DNA from: PUPG01 sp964463915 | Lineage (GTDB): Bacteria > Bacteroidota > Bacteroidia > Bacteroidales > UBA7960 | Reading direction: 5' to 3' | Assembly (NCBI GenBank): GCA_964463915.1 | Contig: CAYXEH010000001.1 | Span: 62,001-126,000 of the forward strand | DNA: 64,000 nt | Part shown: piece by piece, positions 44,841 to 53,079 of the stretch | How positions within the stretch are numbered: position 1 is the first letter of the stretch | Layout of the letters: each line of letters begins with the position of its first letter | Made by a program: the position numbers and the translations under genes | Notes under the pieces: generated by a model | Seen by the model: the letters and a program-made list of their open reading frames with translations, nothing else | The model's database searches: none | Told to the model about the DNA's origin: nothing

Positions 44841-44873
44841 TTTTGCAAAATGAACTATTGTTCATTACTTTTG
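44841..44873 (+). promoter_or_regulatory. Promoter with internal palindromic operator, DUF134 gene
   Basis: TTTTG (44841-44845) is followed after 20 bases by TACTTTTG (44866-44873). Between them lies AATGAAC-TATT-GTTCATT (44849-44866), a perfect 7-bp inverted repeat. A protein bound there would block RNA polymerase, so repression, perhaps autoregulation by the DUF134 protein, is likely. Confidence 0.65.
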
Positions 44874-44893
44874 CGATGAATCAAATTCCAATC

Positions 44894-45328
44894 ATGGCAC
44901 CACGCAAATTGCGTCCACGCAAAATCAGCACCCCACCTATTGTATCAGGGATGAAACCCTATGGTCCGAACCTGCCCTCCGGCAAACCAGGTACAATTCT
45001 TATGGGTTTTGAGGAATATGAGGCTTTGCGGCTTTGTGATCACGAGGGGATGAATCACCAGCAGGCTGCTGTACAAATGGATGTATCGCGTCCGACCTTA
45101 ACAAGAATCTGCCGTCAGGCCAGAAAAAAAGTGGCCACAGCCCTGGTAGAGGGTAAACAACTAATCATTGAAGGTGGAAAAGTTTATTTCGATAGTGAAT
45201 GGTACGCATGTGCGGATTGCGGGTGTTACTTTAACCACCCCGAAAAAACCACTTCAGCAGAAAACTGCGCACTTTGCGGAAGCATGAATATTTCCCGCTG
45301 TGAGAACAACCCTGAAGATTTTGATTAG
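44894..45328 (+). CDS. DUF134 (UPF0251) family DNA-binding protein
   Basis: This 144-residue protein has the DUF134 N-terminus PRKLRPRKISTPP and a sigma-70 region 4-like helix-turn-helix (HQQAAVQMDVSRPTLTRICRQ). A C-terminal zinc-ribbon-like pair CADCGC / CALC follows. It should bind DNA and metal in the cytoplasm. The start at 44894 (MAPRKLRP) is chosen because the ATG at 44876 would fall at the predicted transcription start. The next gene, an Mrp-type ATPase, begins 42 bases later; DUF134 and Mrp/NifH-like genes are often neighbours in anaerobes. The palindrome in its promoter suggests autoregulation. Confidence 0.85.
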   Translation: MAPRKLRPRKISTPPIVSGMKPYGPNLPSGKPGTILMGFEEYEALRLCDHEGMNHQQAAVQMDVSRPTLTRICRQARKKVATALVEGKQLIIEGGKVYFDSEWYACADCGCYFNHPEKTTSAENCALCGSMNISRCENNPEDFD

Positions 45329-45370
45329 AACAACAGAATACTGAATGTTTAATGCTAATTCAATAAAAAA

Positions 45371-46186
45371 ATGGCTGATTTATTTGAAAAAATCCCCATG
45401 AAAGGGGTCAAACACATTATAGTAGTTGCATCAGGAAAAGGTGGCGTTGGCAAATCCACGGTGGCATCCAATCTGGCGGTTGCCCTGGCCAGGAACGGAC
45501 ATAAAACGGCATTGGTCGATTCTGACATTTTTGGCCCTTCCATTCCCAAAATGTTCGGCGTAGAAAATGAGACTCCCCATGCCACTGAAATGAATGGAAA
45601 GCAGATGATCATTCCCATAGAAAAATTCGGCATCAAACTGCTCTCAATTGGTTTTTTTGTGCAGGAAAGGCAGGGATTGATCTGGCGTGGCCCAATGGCA
45701 GCCAAAACATTGACGCAGTTATTTGAAGACACCTACTGGGGGGAGACCGATTACATGGTCATTGACTTCCCGCCGGGAACCAGCGACATTCAACTGACCA
45801 CTGCACAGAAACTCAATATTTCCGGTGCCCTGATCGTTACAACACCCCAGGGCATTGCCCTCAGCGATGCACGCAAGGCCGCTTCCATGTTCAACACCCA
45901 GGGGATTGGCGTTCCAATCACGGGTATTGTGGAAAATATGTCATGGTTTACCCCTGAACCCCATCCGGACGAAAAATATTTTGTTTTTGGCAAAGGAGGA
46001 GGAAAAACCCTGGCAGAAGAACTGGATGTTCCCCTGCTGGCACAAATTCCCCTGGTAATGGAACTGGGAGAGTCTGCTGAAGAAGGACAAACTATTTTCA
46101 GCATTAAGAACCAGGTTATTCAAAAGGCATTTGAGAACCTGGCAGCAACCGTTGAATCAAAACTACCGCTCACTGCAGGTTCTTAA
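45371..46186 (+). CDS. Mrp/NBP35-type P-loop ATPase, short form without cysteines
   Basis: This 271-residue protein has a deviant Walker A GKGGVGKST near residue 23, the MinD/Mrp motif VDSDIFGPSIPKMFG and DFPPGTSDIQLT. The family carries or delivers Fe-S clusters. Two features are unusual: the N-terminal MIP18-like domain of most Bacteroidota Mrp proteins is absent, and the translation contains no cysteine at all, so the C-terminal CxxC that binds a bridging cluster is missing (SWFTPEPHPDEKYFVFG stands there). It may act with another partner or outside Fe-S assembly. It shares an apparent operon with the DUF134 gene. Confidence 0.88.
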   Translation: MADLFEKIPMKGVKHIIVVASGKGGVGKSTVASNLAVALARNGHKTALVDSDIFGPSIPKMFGVENETPHATEMNGKQMIIPIEKFGIKLLSIGFFVQERQGLIWRGPMAAKTLTQLFEDTYWGETDYMVIDFPPGTSDIQLTTAQKLNISGALIVTTPQGIALSDARKAASMFNTQGIGVPITGIVENMSWFTPEPHPDEKYFVFGKGGGKTLAEELDVPLLAQIPLVMELGESAEEGQTIFSIKNQVIQKAFENLAATVESKLPLTAGS

Positions 46187-46279
46187 CCTGTGGTTACCCG
46201 GACTTCATGAATTGTGTTTTGTATCTGACTCTCACTGGGTTTGAACACACCGCCTCTCAGGCAGGAAAGAAAATGTTCC

Positions 46280-47218
46280 TCATGAATGCCTGAGCTGGTA
46301 AAAAATCCCGCGCTCCTGCTTCACAGACCGGATACGTTTTTCGGCTTCCAGGACATCGAGGTATTTGTTGATTTCATTCACATGCAGGCCCAACAACGAG
46401 ATCAGGTCGTCCACCGTACACGGACGCCTGGCAATGGTCTCCAGGATGGCTGTTTCCTTGTCACTCCTGTAGGTCTTGATATTTTTCCTTTTGGCTGCAG
46501 GGGCAATGATCTCCGCATTTTCAAGTTGCCACACATCCAGCACATGCTGCAATTCAGTTCTTGTGGCACCACGGAGGTCTTTTACTGTTCCGGGCCTGTC
46601 CAGTGTATTCACCTGAACCCGGTCAGGCTGAATCTTTAGTATCGCTTCTTTCAGGGCTTTCAATTCCGCCTCATCGTCATTATATCCGGGTAATATCAAT
46701 ACCTCCAGCCAGATTTTGCCGGTATAGATCTTCCGGAACTCCACCAGCCCCCGAATATAGGTGTCAATTTTTAATGAAGGATCCGGGCGGTTTATGCGCC
46801 TGAACCCTTCCTCCGTGGCCGCATCCAGTGAGGGAAGTACCAGGTCGGCCTCCTGCAGCACCTGCCTGACCTCCTGCTGATAAAATAAGGTGCCATTGGT
46901 TAAAACAGCCACAGGAACCCCGGGTTTATGTGTCTTGATGAATTTCAACACATCCCCCACCCTGCTGTTCAGCGTAGGCTCACCATATCCCGAAAAAGTG
47001 ATATAGTCCGGATCGGGGTTATTTTCAAAATAATTATTTAATTCATCCGTAACTTTTTCATAAGGGATGTATTCATCCCTGACAACCGTTCTGTTCGTGG
47101 TTTCCCCCACTTCACAATACACACAGTTAAGTGAGCAGACTTTATGCGGAACCAGGTCAACACCCAGCGACATCCCCAACCGCCGCGACGGCACCGGTCC
47201 AAAAAGATAGTTATACAT
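46280..47218 (-). CDS. Radical SAM protein (COG0731-like) with C-terminal winged helix
   Basis: This 312-residue protein has the radical SAM cluster motif CSLNCVYC (Cys28, Cys32, Cys35) behind a typical FGPVPSRRLGMSLGVDLVP N-terminus, and the glycine-rich GEPTLN motif for SAM binding. The last 65 residues (TARRPCTVDDLISLLGLHVNEI onward) look like a winged helix, suggesting RNA or DNA contact. The family is often called wyosine-related or simply Fe-S oxidoreductase; no specific reaction can be assigned. It lies 6 bases downstream of the DUF1847 gene, so the two are co-transcribed. It converges with the Mrp-type gene. Confidence 0.85.
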   Translation of the reverse strand: MYNYLFGPVPSRRLGMSLGVDLVPHKVCSLNCVYCEVGETTNRTVVRDEYIPYEKVTDELNNYFENNPDPDYITFSGYGEPTLNSRVGDVLKFIKTHKPGVPVAVLTNGTLFYQQEVRQVLQEADLVLPSLDAATEEGFRRINRPDPSLKIDTYIRGLVEFRKIYTGKIWLEVLILPGYNDDEAELKALKEAILKIQPDRVQVNTLDRPGTVKDLRGATRTELQHVLDVWQLENAEIIAPAAKRKNIKTYRSDKETAILETIARRPCTVDDLISLLGLHVNEINKYLDVLEAEKRIRSVKQERGIFYQLRHS

Positions 47219-47224
47219 TTCAGG

Positions 47225-47824
47225 TCAGTTTATTGATTTAAATTTTTTTCGATAATAATTGGAATACAGTGTGGCAACCGGATTATGGCCGGTTACCCTG
47301 TCTTTCACAATGAAAGTTGTCACGTCTGCATCCGAATAGCGGGTGAATAAAATGTCATGCCCCATACATAAGCCCACAATGATATTAAGGTCTGTTTTCA
47401 GGTCATTCAGGACCATGGCCTGTCCAATGGAATTGCATATTGCCTCCCGGCGGTGTTCAATGATTTTGGTAAGTCCGAACTCATCCTTGCTGATACCCGT
47501 GAATTTGCATCCGATTGTATGTGTTTCAAATTTCCGGTCCAGGATTTCCTTCAGGCACTTTGCTTCTTCTGAAAGCCCCGTACAATGGGCAATACCGATA
47601 CGACTATAGCCCATTTGCCCTGCATAGCCAATAATTTCTTCCAGCCTCGTCCATTCCATGTAATGCGTTCCTTCAATATGGGTGGAAACCTTTAATGGTT
47701 TCAGGTTATCAGGGCTGCTGTACTCATTGCGGGTTGGCGCAATATAAGATTCAAAATCATACCCGCGGGAACAGCCTTCACCCTGGTAACAGGCATTTGA
47801 TTTACATCCGGCACAATTGGTCAT
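47225..47824 (-). CDS. DUF1847 family cysteine-rich metal-binding protein
   Basis: This 199-residue protein opens with CAGCKSNAC and a fourth cysteine in GEGC (Cys4, Cys7, Cys12, Cys18), a likely metal or cluster site. The rest fits DUF1847: MGYSRIGIAHCTGLSEEAK, IGCKFTGISKDEFG and NIIVGLCMGHDILFTRYSDA. Members occur mainly in anaerobes and have no proven function. It is the first gene of a two-gene unit with the radical SAM protein. The upstream 137-base divergent gap holds promoters for both directions. Confidence 0.85.
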   Translation of the reverse strand: MTNCAGCKSNACYQGEGCSRGYDFESYIAPTRNEYSSPDNLKPLKVSTHIEGTHYMEWTRLEEIIGYAGQMGYSRIGIAHCTGLSEEAKCLKEILDRKFETHTIGCKFTGISKDEFGLTKIIEHRREAICNSIGQAMVLNDLKTDLNIIVGLCMGHDILFTRYSDADVTTFIVKDRVTGHNPVATLYSNYYRKKFKSIN

Positions 47825-47852
47825 GGAAAGATTTATTTATTCATTGTCAGGA

Positions 47853-47881
47853 CAAAGGTAAAAATTCGCACAATAACTCAA
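47853..47881 (-). promoter_or_regulatory. Promoter candidate for the DUF1847 - radical SAM unit
   Basis: On the minus strand TTG (47879-47881) is followed after 18 bases by TACCTTTG (47853-47860). A plus-strand -7 element TATCTTTG (47887-47894) for the divergent membrane protein lies beside it. Confidence 0.5.
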
Positions 47882-47961
47882 TTTGGTATCTTTGAGCGCC
47901 AAAAAGACGTGCGAACAAGCATCATCGGTCATTTTTTTGTTTAACCCTGGAAATTCTGGTT

Positions 47962-49047
47962 ATGAAAATTTTTTTCACAATTCTCATCCTGGTTCACGGC
48001 CTCATTCATTTGATGGGATTCATGCAAGCTTTTCAATTCACTGAATTCAAAGAACTGACCATGCCGGTTTCAATGCCAGCCGGCCTGATTTGGCTGACAG
48101 CAAGTTTGCTGCTGATTGCCACGGGAACTCTGTTTATAGCCGGCAGTAAATATTGGTGGCTGGCAGGCATTGCAGCAGTGATCGTTTCACAGGTGATTGT
48201 CATCATTTTCTGGCAGGATGCCAAATTCGGCACCATTCCCAATATTCTGATTGTAATGGGATGTATCATTGGTCTTGGACATTTCAGTTTCAGGCGGGAC
48301 CTGCAGCAAGACATCAACAGCGTTCTTGCGCAAAGGAGCAGGCAGGAGCAAATGCTGGACGAAAATATGATTTCCGGGTTGCCTTCACCCGTCCGGAAAT
48401 GGCTGAGGCAGTCTGGAGCAATTGACACTGCCATTCCGGAGATCATCCGAATGGAACAAACCTACCAGTTACGGATGGACCCGGATCAAAAACACTGGCA
48501 CAATGCGCGTGCTGAGCAATATTTTTCCACTGGAGTTCCTGCATTTGTCTGGAACCTTGAAATGAAAATGCGGGGATTGATCGATGTGGTGGGCAAAGAC
48601 CGTTTTCTCGACGGGAAAGGCAGCATGCTTATTAAACTCCTCGCGTTGATCCCGGTGGCACATGAAAAAGACAACCCAAAGATCAACCAGGGGACATTGC
48701 AAAGATTTCTCGGAGAGATCGTCTGGTTTCCACATGCAGCTGCCCTCCCCTACATAGAATGGGAGGAAGTCGACAATCACCGTGCCAGGGCAAGCCTCAA
48801 TTACGGAGGAACAAGCGGTACAGGAACATTTCACTTTGACGAGAACGGGGATGTAAAAAAATTCACAGCCATGAGGTATATGGGCAGCGATGAAGATGCC
48901 AGGCTGAGGGAATGGGTGATCGAAGTGAAAGCATACCAGAGGATGGCTGGCACACGGATTCCTTCCTTATGTGAAGCCACCTGGCGGATGGACAACCGCG
49001 ACTGGACATGGGCCATACTGGAGGTCACCGACCTGGAATATCATTAA
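47962..49047 (+). CDS. DUF6544-like membrane protein
   Basis: This 361-residue protein has three or four N-terminal transmembrane helices (about residues 1-115), starting FFTILILVHGLIHLMGFMQAF. A soluble domain of 230 residues contains SGLPSPVRKWLRQSGA and WFPHAAALPYIEWEEV. The combination resembles the DUF6544 family, which has no known function. No catalytic motif stands out. It is a single gene flanked by divergent and convergent neighbours. Confidence 0.75.
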   Translation: MKIFFTILILVHGLIHLMGFMQAFQFTEFKELTMPVSMPAGLIWLTASLLLIATGTLFIAGSKYWWLAGIAAVIVSQVIVIIFWQDAKFGTIPNILIVMGCIIGLGHFSFRRDLQQDINSVLAQRSRQEQMLDENMISGLPSPVRKWLRQSGAIDTAIPEIIRMEQTYQLRMDPDQKHWHNARAEQYFSTGVPAFVWNLEMKMRGLIDVVGKDRFLDGKGSMLIKLLALIPVAHEKDNPKINQGTLQRFLGEIVWFPHAAALPYIEWEEVDNHRARASLNYGGTSGTGTFHFDENGDVKKFTAMRYMGSDEDARLREWVIEVKAYQRMAGTRIPSLCEATWRMDNRDWTWAILEVTDLEYH

Positions 49048-49179
49048 ATACCTTGTATCTGGCCCCTGAAAAACAACCATACCTTCTGCGAACACTTGAA
49101 GAAAAACATGAACCTGTGATCCGCTCCCTAAAAAACCTGCCACCCGGCCACCCCGGTTTATCAAAAAAACACTCACTGA

Positions 49180-50205
49180 TCAGGCTGCCAGAATAAAATC
49201 AATCCCTTCCCGGAATCCCAGGGCCGTGAAATGCTCCTGAATCGCCTGCCCAACACCACGCCTGGCTATAAAATTTACGAGGAACCAGGGGGCCGGCTCA
49301 GTCAGCTCTGAGGTGCGATAAAACCTCACCTGCCTGTTGGGCCGTTTTTTTACATCGGTAAAGCCATGGATGTCCACACCGAGTTCTTCCAGTAAAGCAG
49401 CCCGTTTCCGGCCGATGCGGCTGCTTCCGCAAACAATGATTTTTTTCTCTGCCGGCACATTCCGTCTGATCCACCTGGCGAGGTATTCACATTTTATCCT
49501 GTAGAAAGCTTCCCGGGAGTAGTTGTCGTGGGTCCTGGAAAGCCTTGATTCATGGTCAGTCCATACCAGCAAGGGCTCAGGCAACTTATAAAAACGAATC
49601 TGCTGATCCATCCATCGCAGCCATAATTCATAATCCTCAGGCACATTGCGGGTCGAGTAAAGACCAAAACGATCAATCAGTGATTTTCTGAACATCACTG
49701 CAGGATGGGCAAGGGGAGCTTCCACAAAGCGCTTCAGGGCATGTTCCTCCGGGGTAATGATACTGTTTTGCCAATCCACAAATAATTTGTACCCATGACT
49801 GCCGGCGATACCTGAATCATAGGTAGTCTGGGAAGAAACCACCTCTATGCCAGGATGCGCATCCAGAAAGTCTGCCTGTAATTGCAGCCTCTCCGGCATC
49901 GCCCTGTCATCTGCATCCATACGGGCCACATAATCCGTATCAACCTGCTGCAATCCTGCATTCAGGGCATGCGCAATACCCTGTATAGGCTCCTTTATAA
50001 CTTCAATGCGCGGATCAGAAGCCGACCATCGGGTTGCAATCTCCCAGCCTTCATCGCTGCCATTATTACTGACCAACAATAACCTCCAGCGGGAAAAGGT
50101 CTGCTGCACCAGGCTCTCAACGGCAGCATCCAGCTCCTTTCCTGCCTGGTAAAAAGGCAGCACAACGGTGACCCTGGTCCTGTTATTATGCATGAAAGCT
50201 TCCAT
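49180..50205 (-). CDS. Glycosyltransferase family 2 protein
   Basis: This 341-residue enzyme has the GT-A fold motifs of GT2: VTVVLPFYQAGKELDAAVES at the N-terminus, NNGSDEG, and the metal-binding DxD within YVARMDADDRAMP. A PEDYELWLRW motif follows in the acceptor part. The last 90 residues form a second small domain (KKIIVCGSSRIGRKRAALLEE) that looks like a nucleotide-binding fold, seen in some glycan-synthesis GT2 proteins. There is no transmembrane helix. The ATG at 50193 is an alternative start with GGAAG upstream. No capsule or LPS genes are adjacent, so the product is unknown. Confidence 0.88.
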   Translation of the reverse strand: MEAFMHNNRTRVTVVLPFYQAGKELDAAVESLVQQTFSRWRLLLVSNNGSDEGWEIATRWSASDPRIEVIKEPIQGIAHALNAGLQQVDTDYVARMDADDRAMPERLQLQADFLDAHPGIEVVSSQTTYDSGIAGSHGYKLFVDWQNSIITPEEHALKRFVEAPLAHPAVMFRKSLIDRFGLYSTRNVPEDYELWLRWMDQQIRFYKLPEPLLVWTDHESRLSRTHDNYSREAFYRIKCEYLARWIRRNVPAEKKIIVCGSSRIGRKRAALLEELGVDIHGFTDVKKRPNRQVRFYRTSELTEPAPWFLVNFIARRGVGQAIQEHFTALGFREGIDFILAA

Positions 50206-50237
50206 TAAATAGGTCAGGCACAACCCTTGCCCGGAAA

Positions 50238-50271
50238 TTTGCACAAAAGTAGACGTTTTCCGTTACATTTG
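50238..50271 (+). promoter_or_regulatory. Promoter candidate for the small zinc-finger gene
   Basis: TTTG (50238-50241) and TACATTTG (50264-50271) are 22 bases apart. A minus-strand -7 element TACTTTTG (50244-50251) for the glycosyltransferase lies between them, so the divergent promoters overlap. Confidence 0.45.
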
Positions 50272-50310
50272 TGCAGGAAACAATTGTGGGATCACCAAGC
50301 GGGAAATGCG

Positions 50311-50442
50311 ATGGAAGACAAGCCGGATAAAAACAAGATCAGGGAGCTGATCAGCAGCACCCGCTGCGGCAATCTCATTCCCGTGGGGCGCCTCCTGGTG
50401 ATGCCCGAAAGCACCAGGTGCATACGCTGCTCTTCACTTTAA
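50311..50442 (+). CDS. Very small DksA/TraR-like zinc-finger protein
   Basis: The 43-residue frame reads MEDKPDKNKIREL, then RCGNLIPVGRLLVMPESTRCIRC, which matches the C-terminal zinc-finger of DksA/TraR proteins (CGxxIPxxRLxxxPxTxxCxxC). Only three of the four cysteines are present, because the first CxxC pair is reduced to one Cys, and the coiled-coil domain with the acidic tip is missing. The promoter candidate upstream supports expression. It may be a real microprotein or a relic of a longer gene. Confidence 0.45.
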   Translation: MEDKPDKNKIRELISSTRCGNLIPVGRLLVMPESTRCIRCSSL

Positions 50443-50500
50443 CATGTATGCGGACCCGGTTCTGGTTCCCCGTTCACTTGGCACTTTCCGGATCCTCCGC

Positions 50501-50917
50501 TCACTCCCATACGCTCCCATCCGGGGCAACTGATATCTCTGCTACCGGATCAGTGATTCCCGGAAAAACCCCGGATTCAACCCTCTCAGGCATTGCAGAC
50601 AGTTCATCCTGGTACACACACTCCACGTTGTGGGTTACCCGATACCGCGTGCAATTTCCATCGGAATCAAAACGTACACAATCCGTCAGTCCAACATCAA
50701 AAAATTTGGCTCCTGCATATCCCCAGGATATACATCTTTCATTGGCTGCTTCCCGCGCCTCTTCCCATTGAACTTTCGGCTTCTCAAGAATACCGTGGGT
50801 ATAAACCATGGTAAGTTTACCGTCATTTCTGTTCCCGTCAGCAATCTGCAGGTATTTCGGGGCAGTACAGCTGACCAAAAACAAAAAGAAAACTCCAAAG
50901 AAAAATACTGGTTTCAT
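50501..50917 (-). CDS. Small lipoprotein, YecR-like
   Basis: This 138-residue protein has a lipoprotein signal with lipobox LVSC (Cys17). The segment WEEAREAANERCISWGYAGAK resembles the YecR lipoprotein family, known as small envelope lipoproteins of unclear function. Three further cysteines (in NERCIS, TDCVRF and GNCTRY) plus one in VECVY may form disulfides in the periplasm. No partner genes are near. Confidence 0.7.
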   Translation of the reverse strand: MKPVFFFGVFFLFLVSCTAPKYLQIADGNRNDGKLTMVYTHGILEKPKVQWEEAREAANERCISWGYAGAKFFDVGLTDCVRFDSDGNCTRYRVTHNVECVYQDELSAMPERVESGVFPGITDPVAEISVAPDGSVWE

Positions 50918-51408
50918 TGTTATAAAATTATGGTTAGTAAAACTAAAAACATCTTCCCTTTCCTATTAAATATAAAACAAACTTTTATATGTTAATTATA
51001 TTAACAAAAATTATTCCACAAATCTTTGTAATTAAATAAAACTGCAATATGCTGAGAAATACATTGGTTGAAACTAACCTGATCGTACCAATTAATTACT
51101 TACTTCTGCTGAAATCCCCATCCCTGAAATACACAGAATTGAACCAAACAGTTTCTGAGACTGTTTTTTTCCATGTAATGAGCCATTATAAATACTTTCT
51201 GGTAATTTTCCTGTTCCTGCCGGGATTATGTCAACCTCAGTCTGTGAATCCTTTACATTGATTCTTGTCAAAGGCCCCCTTATTCATCGGACCTCCGCGG
51301 TATCAGACCCCCGGGCTACCCCTGCACTTTAACATAGGGATATCGATATCTTATAAAGGAACAACCCGATCATTTTGATATATTTGCTTAAACAAAAAGC
51401 AACTCATC
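50918..51408. other. Intergenic region, AT-rich, no convincing gene
   Basis: The 490 bases are AT-rich in the first half (about 50930-51050). A 70-codon plus-strand frame (51049-51261) shows no family resemblance; its second half (from an ATG at 51177) reads like a lone signal peptide that stops at once. TATATTTG at 51379-51386 may be the -7 element of the symporter gene, without a good -33 partner. No RNA gene or repeat was found. Confidence 0.6.
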
Positions 51409-53049
51409 ATGGGGCAGTTTGAAACGCTTGATTACGTCATCTTTGCTGTATATGGCATTGTTATTTTATCTGTGGGACTATGGGTTTCAAGAACCAAAAA
51501 GGGACAGAAAAAAACCACCACTGACTATTTTTTGGCCAGCAAAAACCTGCCATGGTGGGCCATCGGCGCATCGCTCATCGCAGCAAACATTTCAGCCGAA
51601 CAATTTCTCGGAATGTCGGGATCCGGATTTGCCATCGGGCTGGCCATTGCTTCCTATGAATGGATGGCCGCCCTGACACTGATCGTAGTGGCAAAATTCC
51701 TGCTGCCCATATTCATCAAACAAGGCTTGTTTACCATCCCCCAGTTCATTGAGCAACGTTTCAATACCAATCTGAAAACCATCCTGGCTGTTTTCTGGAT
51801 TTGCCTGTTTATCTTCGTGAATCTCACTTCTGTGTTATTCCTGGGGGCCATTGCCCTGGACACCATTATCGGGAGCGGTGATGGATCCCTGACCTTCGGA
51901 TTCATCATCGGGCTGGCCCTGTTTGCTGCCGCATACTCCCTCTGGGGAGGGTTGTCGGCGGTGGCCTGGACAGATGTCATCCAGGTGACCCTGCTGGTTA
52001 TCGGGGGGATGATCACCACCATGATCGCTCTGCACTATGTAACGCCCGACGGAGGTATCTTTAACGGGCTGAGTCACGTATACAGTTCAGCCGGAGAGAA
52101 ATTTAATATGATTCTCTCGCGCGACCACCCTGAGTACATTAATTTGCCAGGGATCGGGGTACTCATCGGGGGGTTATGGGTGGCCAACCTGTATTACTGG
52201 GGGTTTAACCAGTATATCATCCAGCGCGCCCTGGCAGCCAGATCATTGCGCGAAGCCCAGCGCGGACTGGCCTTTGCGGCATTCTTAAAAATGCTGCTGC
52301 CCCTGTTCGTCGTCATCCCCGGAATTATTGTATATGTATTGTTCACCCAGCCGGAAGGCACCACGGTAATTGAAGGCATACAAAATGATTTCCTCCGGCC
52401 CGATGGGGGTATCCGGTATGACACCGCCTATCCATGGCTGATCCGCACTTTTATACCGGCAGGACTCAGGGGATTGGTAGTGGCCGCCCTGACAGCCGCC
52501 ATCGTGTCCTCCCTGGCATCCATGCTCAACTCCACCTCGACCATCTTCACCATGGACATCTATAAGCCATATTTTGCCGATAAAAAGGGAGAGCAAAACC
52601 TGGTACCTGTCGGACGCATTGCCGTGGTGGTCGCCCTGTTCATTGCCATTTTCATGGCGCCACTACTCAGCACCATGCCCCAGATGTTCCAGTACATTCA
52701 GGAATATACGGGGGTCGTCAGCCCGGGCATTCTGGGGGTATTCCTGATGGGCCTTTTCTGGAAAAAAGCCAACGCCAGAGGCGCCACAATCGGGGTGATC
52801 TCCTCCATCCCTGTAGCCGTTTTGCTGAAAATCCTGCCCATTGGAATGCCTTTTCTGGACCAGATGTTGTATACCTGCCTGATCACCATGGCAGTGATCG
52901 TTATGGTCAGTCTCACCACAGCCAGGGCAGATGATGATCCGAAAGCCATCCCGTTGAGACGGGAGTACTTCATCACTGGTAAGAAGTTCAACATTGCCGC
53001 TTACGTCATATTAACCCTTCTCGCTGTGTTATACATTGTTTTCTGGTAA
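51409..53049 (+). CDS. Sodium:solute symporter, SGLT-like sugar transporter
   Basis: This 546-residue membrane protein of the SSS family has about 14 helices. It opens with a periplasmic N-terminus and LDYVIFAVYGIVILSVGLWVS, has the SSS core motif GASLIAANISAEQFLGMSG (sodium site region) and the closely related loops FNQYIIQRALAA and ALTAAIVSSLASMLNSTSTIFTMDIY. These are typical of the SGLT/vSGLT galactose-glucose type. The downstream galM and galK make galactose the best substrate guess. It is the first gene of the three-gene unit; galM follows after 30 bases. Confidence 0.92.
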   Translation: MGQFETLDYVIFAVYGIVILSVGLWVSRTKKGQKKTTTDYFLASKNLPWWAIGASLIAANISAEQFLGMSGSGFAIGLAIASYEWMAALTLIVVAKFLLPIFIKQGLFTIPQFIEQRFNTNLKTILAVFWICLFIFVNLTSVLFLGAIALDTIIGSGDGSLTFGFIIGLALFAAAYSLWGGLSAVAWTDVIQVTLLVIGGMITTMIALHYVTPDGGIFNGLSHVYSSAGEKFNMILSRDHPEYINLPGIGVLIGGLWVANLYYWGFNQYIIQRALAARSLREAQRGLAFAAFLKMLLPLFVVIPGIIVYVLFTQPEGTTVIEGIQNDFLRPDGGIRYDTAYPWLIRTFIPAGLRGLVVAALTAAIVSSLASMLNSTSTIFTMDIYKPYFADKKGEQNLVPVGRIAVVVALFIAIFMAPLLSTMPQMFQYIQEYTGVVSPGILGVFLMGLFWKKANARGATIGVISSIPVAVLLKILPIGMPFLDQMLYTCLITMAVIVMVSLTTARADDDPKAIPLRREYFITGKKFNIAAYVILTLLAVLYIVFW

Positions 53050-53079
53050 CGATGGGAGCAAAACAACGGGTCCGAAATA

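Noticed and set aside
44876..44893. An earlier ATG for the DUF134 gene (MNQIPIMAPRKL).
   Set aside because: It lies at or before the transcription start predicted from the promoter; MAPRKL is the usual family start.
51049..51261. A 70-codon frame whose second half looks like a lone signal peptide (FLVIFLFLPGLCQPQ).
   Set aside because: It stops right after the signal-like part, has no promoter or family match, and may be chance or a gene relic.
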